A stretch of 64,000 nucleotides of DNA from Bemisia tabaci. Lineage: Eukaryota > Arthropoda > Insecta > Hemiptera > Aleyrodidae. Below, in pieces: positions 56,305 to 64,000 of the stretch. The notes under the pieces are model-generated. The model was not told the DNA's origin. It worked only from the letters and a program-made list of their open reading frames with translations, and did not search any database. The stretch's first letter is position 1; every line of letters begins with the position of its first letter. The position numbers were made by a program, and so were the translations under genes. The stretch covers positions 19,840,116 to 19,904,115 of the forward strand of contig NC_092801.1 of assembly GCF_918797505.1 (NCBI RefSeq), given 5' to 3'.

Positions 56305-58451
56305 TTTTAAGATCTAAAAATTAGTTGGCTGATTAGTTTGTTGATGCAGCCATAACCTCCAAAGAACTGTGAGGCTGACATCGATATTACAGCGTTGCCA
56401 AACCAGTCTAATCAAAGTTCAACGCGGCAAAATTTAAATTCAAGAACAAGAATTCAATTGCATGCACTTCTCGGTGCATAAATGAAGAGCTTCCATTCCC
56501 TTTCAATATTTAGAATGAACTACTAAAAATATTAACTTCATAATTTTATATCAGAGATGACCTGAAAAAAATACCACTTCTGCTGACTGTTTTAAAATTT
56601 TGCTTCTTTCATCCAATTTGAACTGAAAATTGAACAGTAGTTTAAAGTAAGTAAAATGACCATAAGTGACAAGTACCTATCTTAAGTAAAGAAAAACCTT
56701 TTTTCTTATACTCCTTTTCTGAGGAATTTTTCTTTGTACATGTTTCGAGGCTTCACTCCCAAGAATTTACACTCAATAATGAACAAGTAGGTTCAATTTT
56801 GGGTGCGATGAACACTGATAGATTCTTTATGACAGAGTTCAGCAAAGGGGACAATATTAGGGGGGGATAAAATAAATGAATATATCAAAGTTTAAAAGGA
56901 TTACCTCTACATCACTTAGTGCAAAAAAGTCAAGTTTCCAAAAATCTGCTCCTCGAGTGCAGTTCAAAATTTGAATCTGCTCAAGCCCCGACTGAAAATA
57001 TCCATTTTCCAATTAAGATTTAAAAACTGGGTAATGTTGTACTTAGATCTTAACCTGTTCCCGTGTTAATTTAATATCATATGTGAGGGATCCGTTTTCA
57101 GAGTTAATCGTGCACAAGGCTCCTTCACATAGCTTTAGGCCGCAAATTGGAGAAAACTCATCTTTTTAACTCTCACTCTCGCGTCTTATGAGTATTTTAT
57201 CACTTTTTGAAGGGACTGAACAGGTCTAGTTTACAGAAATGGAGATGCTGCATGTGTGAGGAATTTGCGATTTGACTATTGATTCTTACATAAAAGTTCA
57301 CGAGAAACAAGATGGTGCCACTGGTTTTCTCTGAAATTAACTCCCAAGCTCAAAAAAAGCTCTCAAGTTAAGCCCAAGTTGGAGGGTATATCCCACGCTA
57401 TCCCTAGAGTCTTCGTCTACATCAAGATAAACTCTCCTTGCGAAGATAGGGAGCAAATACATTGACAAAAGCCTCTGCTCGTATTTTTTTTGAAATACAA
57501 ATAACTGGAAAGTAAATTAAATGTTCATTTTGATAAGACAATGAACCACCGTAAAGGTGTCTCTGTTTTCCATTTAACTCTTAAAACTAAGCTTATATAT
57601 TCGTTTTTGAGTGTCTTAAGGTCCCTTCAGACTTATCCATCCATCTCTCTTTGTTTTCTTTTCATAGGCCAGTATTAAGGGATTTCATGGTGAAATTAGA
57701 GTCGTGAGATTTAAATAATGCCTACACAACACCTGGGCACAGTTTTTAATGCTTGATCACTGCCCACAAGGCAAAAGCTTTTAGATCTTGTCTCCATGGG
57801 CAGTTTTTGGAACGTTAGTTGCATTGTCGAATTGCACAAGAGAAACTTACGCGATTTTTCAGCGGTACCGTTTTGGCAGGGGAGAGCTCTCATATTCTTG
57901 CAACAAGAACCGAATTGATTATTAAAAAAATTATTTAAAAAGTAGGTGGGGTACAGGGTGAAGTTAAATGATTAGTAAAACCAACCAAATGTAAACAAAA
58001 AACAAGGAAACAAGCAGTCAAATGAACAACAAAATGACGTACAATTTGCTTTTGCTTCTTCTTCTATCAGTCACTCTTGGAACAGCAATTAACAGGAGCC
58101 CATTTAGCAAAGGGGAACCAATGCGATTAGTGTTATCAAAATCAAATATCTTCCTTTTTAATAAAAAAAAAAATGCGTAGGGTAGCAAATATCTTTTGTT
58201 TTTCTACCAAAAAATTGTTAATTTTGCAGGACTGTACTTGTGCTAAGTTGCACGATTTTGAAAACACTGTTATTCCATTGGTTCCTTTCTACTAAATGAA
58301 GAGATGTCGTTTTGTTGGCGCTACTTTTCCCAGCTGCACATCATGAGAAAACCTTACATGGAGACAAGGCCTTAGAATCTGTCAAAAGGAGTTATTCTTG
58401 ACACAGTTGTTATAAAAAAAAAATACTGAAGACATTTCTAGACCTGAGATG
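56305..58451. other. intergenic region between NDUFA9 and RACGAP1
   Basis: Head-to-tail spacer. The part next to 56304 should hold the NDUFA9 promoter but shows no TATA box I would trust. Otherwise AT-rich, with the half foldback at 57236. Confidence 0.4.
57236..57480 (+). mobile_element. family H, one arm only
   Basis: Matches the left arm of the foldback at 24688 (GGAGATGCTGCATGTGTGAG, AAAAGTTCACGAGAAACAAG, AACTCTCCTTGCGAAGATAG) and stops at its centre, so this is a half element in the NDUFA9-RACGAP1 intergenic gap. Confidence 0.75.
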
Positions 58452-58457
58452 TTTATT
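58452..58457 (-). other. candidate RACGAP1 polyadenylation signal
   Basis: Minus-strand AATAAA (TTTATT on plus) about 480 bases after the stop at 58934. It is the nearest exact hexamer I found downstream; weaker variants may lie closer. Confidence 0.3.
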
Positions 58458-58933
58458 TTCAAAGTCAGATCCGCAAGCTTAACTTAATATAATTATTATG
58501 GAGTAGATCAATTTATGTACAGTCTTTTTTTTTTTTTCATATAAAATTGGTAAAAGTAACAATTTAAGAAAATATTTAAGTCTTATTACATAAGTACATC
58601 TACCTGGACAAAGGTATACGACATAATATCAACAGACAAGGGTGAAAACCTGATGGTAAAATTCGTACAAAAATATGACCGAATGATCCAAAAAATTAAA
58701 AGTGACTATTTTTCTGCACAGGTGTGGTTATAAACTGGAAAATTTGAAGAAATTGACTTATGAGAATTGGCAAAAAAGGGTACCTAGCACTTAGTGAGGA
58801 GAAAAGACTTAAAATTACGATAATGTTAGTGGCTGGGTGACATAAGTACACGTTCAACTAAGTAAGATAGTTAACAGATATAATATGAATATAATTATCC
58901 TGCACTTACAGCAGGGAAATAGAATGATACTAA

Positions 58934-61900
58934 TTATTGTTTTTTGAGGCTTGGAGGTGTGTCGAAGAACCTTTTCTTTCGGCGCGTCCTGAAACAAAGG
59001 AAATAATACAAGCATTAACTCTGAATGAAATATTGCATTCAAATAGTGAATAATTAAATTTGAGAGCATAAACTTAGGATTATTTAGATTATTTAGCAGA
59101 ACCGGGAATGGATGCTAACTTTTCCAACTCGAAGAAGCTTTATCGCGCAGCTTTCAAGAAAACTATTCCGTTTTAACAATATAAGTCTGCAATTAAGTGA
59201 AACGTCAACTTGCTAGACACAAGTTTCGACTCAAACGTTTTGGCCGTAAGGCCTCTCTTATCGCTGGTGGCTCGGCAATTCAAGTAAAGTTGATAAAGCC
59301 CTACACAGGGCTGATAACCCATTAAAGGAACGCTATCTTTTCCTTCTTCACCCTCTAGCTGACAAAAAAAAAAAGTAAACTTAAGAAATCAGAGTGAATT
59401 TTGCGGATGACGTGTTTAAGTTTAAAGACATACTGGCTCAAAACTATTGTTCATCAAACTATGAAAAAAATATCAAAGAGGTTTGCAAGGCACACATTAT
59501 AGTACATAATGCTCTCCAAGGGACGAAAAGATGTCTGATCTTACGATCAGGATTGCAATGAATATGAGGCAAATCTTCGAACATGAAGCAAACCTGAAGA
59601 TGTGAAGCAGAATCATAAGCCCCCAAAAAGGAGTCCTGAAAATTCGAGGGTTCTTAGGAGTAGAAAATGAGAAAAATCCTATAGTAGGCAAAAATATCGT
59701 AAAGTGAGAAATGGTTGAAGTTATGGACTTTTCTGCAACTTCCCTGCTCTCTTCTGTAAAATTAACTCACGGATCTCAAACATGGAACATTTTTTGCATG
59801 GGGAGAAGTTAAATATATGTTATTGCCTTTGGCTGGCTATGCTTTATAGAACATGGTTTTTGATTAAAAAATCGAGCTACAAGCCAAGATAAACAAGTTA
59901 GAAATATTAATTGTTTATCTGGGCTTGTAGCTCCATTTTTTTTTTATCAAAAACCATGTTTTATTGGTTGAACTTGGCAGTGGTAAAAACAACATGACTG
60001 GTAAAAATTAAATTACCTTTGCCCCAGAGGGGTACCAGAGAAGAGTCTATTGACTGTCTGACGCATTAAATTTTCTGTAGATGGCGTGTTCCGCATTCCA
60101 CTATTATATGGAGTTGTGGGTTGGCTGTAAGGGCCAACAATGGCAGAGGGAGAAATTATTGCGGCCCAAAAGTCAGATGGGACTTTCAAAAGCAACTCGA
60201 CAACCTGAAAATCAATTGATCCACATTAAAGAACACTACCAAGCGAAAAAACTCAGAATTAAATTACAAAAAGGAAAGCATCAAGTATTATCAATTCCTA
60301 ATCTTATGTACAAATTTTCTAGTATAATTGGACATCATAGATGAAAGGAATTTATTTGCGGGGAGGTTTTGAAAAAGAAAGTTAACAAATCTACCATGCA
60401 CCGCCATGAACTTTGTTGCTCATATACTATGCACTCCCTTGCTATAAATCGTCACTTTCCAGCCAAAGTATCACTAGCGCCATAAGACGTTTCAAAATTT
60501 CCATCACCATTTCATTTTTTACAGGGATATTGTTCAACGAGGCTGTCCAATAATTTCACTGAATTTTCTTTGTGCTGTCGATAAAATTCAGTGAAATTTT
60601 CAAACAGATTCAACCAAAAATTTCTCTGTAAAAAAATAAAATAGCAGCAAAGATTTGAAATGTTGCATGATGCTTGTGATACTTTGGCCATAGGGTGACA
60701 AAATATCCTTTCTACCTGGTGATACCCAATTCCTGGGGTCCAGAAAGTGTTGTAGCACCGTGCACTTTCGTGAAAGTAGTGAAAGTGAGAAATTTTCAAT
60801 GATGGCAGTCAGCCCCCCCCCCTCCCTGGCCGCGTTTTGTGAAGGTCACACATGCAGCACATTTAGTATGGGGGGACAAATTGAAAACTTTTCGGCGCAT
60901 TACTTTTTGAGAAGCAAATTGTCGTTCATATCAGATTTTGTGAAGAAACTGTCAAGCGTTTTACTTACGTCAGCTCCTGTGAAAAAAGCGCTTTCTTTGC
61001 GCATCAATAATTCCTCTCATAAGAAATGCATTTTATGTTTTTCTCTACTTTCATATAATGTGACTTAATTTCTTTCTACTAACCTCATTTCAATTATCAT
61101 TGTATGAAATATTTGGGGGAGTTACACCTGAATTCTTTACGTACTATTATTGATGTGTAACTTTACGGTAAAGAAGTTTAAACATTATCCTCAACCAACA
61201 AAACATTCTTATGAGACCATTATTGTAGGAAACGGCCAACGTTGGGAGAGCATGAGCCCCGAGTCAAAGCACTGTTGCCACATTTGTCCGTCCATTGGGT
61301 TGCTTGGCGCATAAAACTGATGTGCATGGCAACAGCTTATTTTTGCCAGCTATGGAACTGACAGCTGACTTGTCTCCTTTTTGTTGCGATTTTTAACATA
61401 GCCATTTCAATAACTTTTGTAAAACAGATTTTTTATTTATTTATTTCCGTAATTCCCATAAAATATTACAAATAGTTACAGGAGCAGAAGGGAACGGCTA
61501 ATTGCTTACTTCCCTCTGTGATCTACTTCATACATATACAGTTTGTTTATATATGTCGCATGCAAATAGTGAAATCAGGCATTTTGTCAAATGCCTGGGC
61601 AAATAGTCAAATATTCCGACTTAGTTTGATATTTTGATTATTTTCAAACTTTTACAGAAAATAATTCATTGCTCATGTGAAAAAAAAATCTAAGTAAAAA
61701 TTTGCATCACACAATAGTATTTTAAACAATTTTTAGCTCCTGAGCAGTCGTTTATCTTGAAATTTTCAGCATGTTATAAAATTCAGAGTTTTCGGAATTT
61801 CAACATTTTAAAATATGAGAAGCAATTGAAGAGGAAGAGACAAAAAAAGTTCGAAGGTTTCATGAGTTGTTCTTCTAAAAATATTGAAAACTCGTGAGCT

Positions 61901-63795
61901 CTTCGCCATGAATTCACAAAATCGTGTAAACTGTCAAAATTAAACTATCTGCCTAGGCATTTGACAAAATGCCTGATTTCACTATTTGCCTGCGACATAT
62001 ATAAAGGTTATCTATGTATTATACTTTCTACCTATGAGAAAGGGCATGATTAACAACGTTCATTTCGTGATCTTTGAGTGACTGAAGGGGTTTCAAAATT
62101 CATCCAAAATCTTGCTGCTATGTTTGTCAGTTCAAGAGAATGATGATTTCACTACTGTGGTGACTAACCTCTCGAATTTTCCCTGCATGTGAGGCAAGTG
62201 AGATGACTTCTAACCAAATGCTGACTTACCACAAAGATGAAATACCAAAATAGAACATCATACATACCTGTGATGCTTGATGATTTTCTTTGAAAGCTGT
62301 ACTGGCATCGGCAGACATGATTTTCGGCCCAACTAGGGTTGGCCCAAAGACATCAGCCAAACTCTTGATAGGCATTTTGCATTCCGGCGATTCTGCTACC
62401 CTGTAAAATGTTCATGAAAAATTAGGAGGAAAAACTAAAAACGCGGCTCAAGTGCTAAAAGTCTCAGGATGGTAGGATAGAGCTGGGTCCACATTATACG
62501 AAGGGGGGATTAAAGCCACAAGAGGGGCTAAAGACAAACATTTTTGATGCAAATATCCGGGCTCAACTCTCTTCCCCTCAGGTTTGCACTGAGACTCATA
62601 AGTTTTCATTTATATAACTTTAACGGGCCTGTTGCAAACTTTTGCTAAGGCAAAAATAAGAGTTGTTTTTTTCGAGAAAATGGCTCAAAAATCACGATGA
62701 GCGCATTAACAAAGTCTGAAATGCACTCCTAACTTCACAATCTGCGTAAGAAATTTGCGTTTTTTTGAGCCTCCCGCTTCAAAAACGATACTACGGCACA
62801 GGTGAACATATCATTAAAGGAGTCACTCCTCTGTGCAGTAGGATACTACACAATTTTCAACATGGCCGACGCCGATACATCAAAACTCATGTGCCAGGAC
62901 GAGATTCTAACCTTTTGTTAACAACCTGGCAAGTTTACATTCAAGTTTTCCTCGCGTTAATAAAGATCTGTTTTGATAGCTTCCGTTATGTTGGGTATTG
63001 CAAAACGTTCTAGTACGCAACGGTTGAATGGAGCAACTCCTCTAACGAAATATTCACCTGTGCCGTAGTATTGTTTTTGAAGTACTAAGCTCAAAAAAAC
63101 GCAAAATATGAAGTTAGGAGTGCATTTTAGACTTTGCCGATGGGCTCATTGAGATTTTTGACCCATTTACTGTAAGAAACAACTCTTATTCCTGCTCTAG
63201 CGAAAGTTTGTAACAGGCCCATTTTAAGCATTGCTGCAGAGACTTGTCCCATTTACAGCCGGGCAAGGAATTTGTTTGGGGGGGGGGGGGGGTGCATGCT
63301 ACACTTGCCACATCGCTTCATCTTATTCTGTACTAACCATTATATCTGCTCAAGAAGACAGGTATTTAAAGTATTGAAGTCAGCATGTAGGCCAATTATT
63401 TGAATCCAGCAAGGATGAACTATTATCCGTTTGTTTATTCCCTCTCTTTCTCATGTTTAAGGTGGCAATAATTTTTGTGAGAGATTTCTAGGGATCAGAC
63501 AAGAAGACCGCACTAATTGAAATGTTTACCTTTGTAAGTGGAGGATTATGTAAGCTAGTGTATCTCGATTTGGTTGTGGAAGACTGCAGTAAATAGCTTG
63601 GTACAAAATAGCACGAAATTCGTCCAACGCCTTGGTTTTCTCTGCTTCTGTTGCTCTGACAAAATCACCCCACATTGACGTAGGAATCAACGGCTCACTC
63701 AAATTACGCAGAAAGTCCTTCAAGCAACTGCAAATTACTGGAATATCTTTGATTTGTGATAAATTTGGAGCACCCTTCCCTCGCATGAATTTCTC
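58934..63795 (-). CDS. RACGAP1: RacGAP1/tumbleweed, C-terminal part (5' end outside window)
   Basis: Four exons are visible: 63795-63530, 62400-62268, 60204-60017, 58988-58934, joined in frame by GT-AG introns, encoding the last 213 residues. The gene runs off the right edge. Seen: EKFMRGKGAPNLSQIKDIPV and VICSCLKDFLRNLSEPLIP (RhoGAP box 2), NRDTLAYIILHLQR continuing to VAESPECKMPIKSLADVFG and then PTLVGPKI (box 3), then an unstructured tail with PTTPYNSGMRNTPSTEN and a terminal basic patch RTRRKKRFFDTPPSLKKQ. This layout, including the short Ser/Thr-Pro tail with an -RFFxTP- type ending, matches RacGAP1/MgcRacGAP (fly tumbleweed), the GAP subunit of centralspindlin that works with kinesin-6 in cytokinesis. 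The catalytic arginine finger, C1 domain and coiled coil would lie upstream and cannot be judged. The Asn of the usual NLAxVFGP is Ser here (SLADVFGP), as a minor variation. Confidence 0.93.
59850..59967. repeat. hairpin repeat in RACGAP1 intron
   Basis: GAACATGGTTTTTGATTAAA...GAGCTACAAGCC...GATAAACAA and TTGTTTATCTGGGCTTGTAG...CAAAAACCATGTTTTATTGG fold together around GTTAGAAATATTAA. Strong 50-base stem. Confidence 0.8.
60538..60618. repeat. small hairpin repeat in RACGAP1 intron
   Basis: AATTTCACTGAATTTTC and AAAATTCAGTGAAATTTTC form a stem around TTTGTGCTGTCGAT. Short and AT-rich. Confidence 0.55.
61549..62009. mobile_element. MITE with ~50 bp inverted ends in RACGAP1 intron
   Basis: TTTATATATGTCGCATGCAA...ATAGTGAAATCAGGCATTTTG...TCAAATGCCTGGGC is repeated inverted at 61940-62009 (AGGCATTTGACAAAATGCCT...GCGACATATATAAA). 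Interior of about 360 bp is AT-rich and non-coding. Confidence 0.82.
62624..63220. mobile_element. ~600 bp foldback element in RACGAP1 intron
   Basis: GGGCCTGTTGCAAACTTTTG...AGAGTTGTTTTT...GAAATGCACTCCTAACTTCA and the inverse TGAAGTTAGGAGTGCATTTT...AAGTTTGTAACAGGCCC. Further inverted blocks ACTACGGCACAGGTGAA and GGAGTCACTCCT continue to the middle. No coding capacity beyond an 82-codon chance frame. Confidence 0.82.
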
Positions 63796-64000
63796 CTGAA
63801 AATTCAAGGGGGAAGACATTATGAAAAACGAATCAAGAAAATAAAAACAGGCAAACAGTTTATCAGCAGTGCTTCCTTGTTTAAAGAAGAGATGATGTCT
63901 TCAGATAAAAATAAAAGTATGATATACTCTCACTCATTCAATACATGAATAATAAAGTCTTGGTCGTTAATTACCAAATTACCAATAATTGTTTGATAGG

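Overview
This window is nuclear DNA from an animal. Genes are split by GT-AG introns of roughly 0.1 to 2.6 kb, coding exons are short, and much of the rest is AT-rich and full of small inverted-repeat transposons, tRNA-derived SINEs and decayed retroelements. The encoded proteins fit an arthropod, and the repeat load suggests a sap-feeding hemipteran insect. That last point is inference; nothing here fixes the species.

Layout. Bases 1 to about 25,500 hold no gene I can support. This is a repeat-rich block. It contains three near-complete copies and one fragment of a ~0.93-0.96 kb palindromic element (family A, ends CCCTGGTAAAAATTGGCA), four copies of a ~165 bp hAT-type MITE, a pogo/Tigger-like MITE with TA target duplications, three copies of a ~230 bp palindromic MITE, a ~2.7 kb diverged tandem array, an 11-bp tandem repeat, a GATGAC hexamer array, a ~500 bp pyrimidine tract, and a sharp GC-rich island near 8 kb.

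From 25.5 kb four genes follow. (1) Plus strand, ~25.7-33.9 kb: TTC1, a tetratricopeptide co-chaperone-like protein, five coding exons and a possible extra 5' mini-intron. (2) Minus strand, ~37.26-41.87 kb: a small TPR protein that is not firmly identified. Its first exon abuts a ~400 bp near-perfect palindrome. (3) Minus strand, 45.22-56.30 kb: NDUFA9, the SDR-fold accessory subunit of mitochondrial complex I, seven exons, apparently complete. (4) Minus strand, 58.93 kb to beyond the right edge: the C-terminal part of RacGAP1/tumbleweed, the centralspindlin Rho-family GAP.

The genes are unrelated housekeeping functions (chaperone adaptor, respiration, cytokinesis) and form no operon-like unit. 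TTC1 and the TPR gene converge, and the three minus-strand genes are head-to-tail. Their introns are landing sites for transposons: a mariner relic and palindromic MITEs in TTC1, a 570 bp foldback in the TPR gene, and in NDUFA9 a Penelope GIY-YIG relic, a LINE reverse-transcriptase relic split by a hAT MITE with a clean 8-bp duplication, and a 1.35 kb element with 30-bp inverted ends. I see no prokaryotic-style system, no CRISPR array and no rRNA. The items most worth following are family A with its iterated subterminal motif and central 76-bp hairpin, the promoter-side palindrome at 41.87-42.27 kb, and the 1.35 kb element in NDUFA9.
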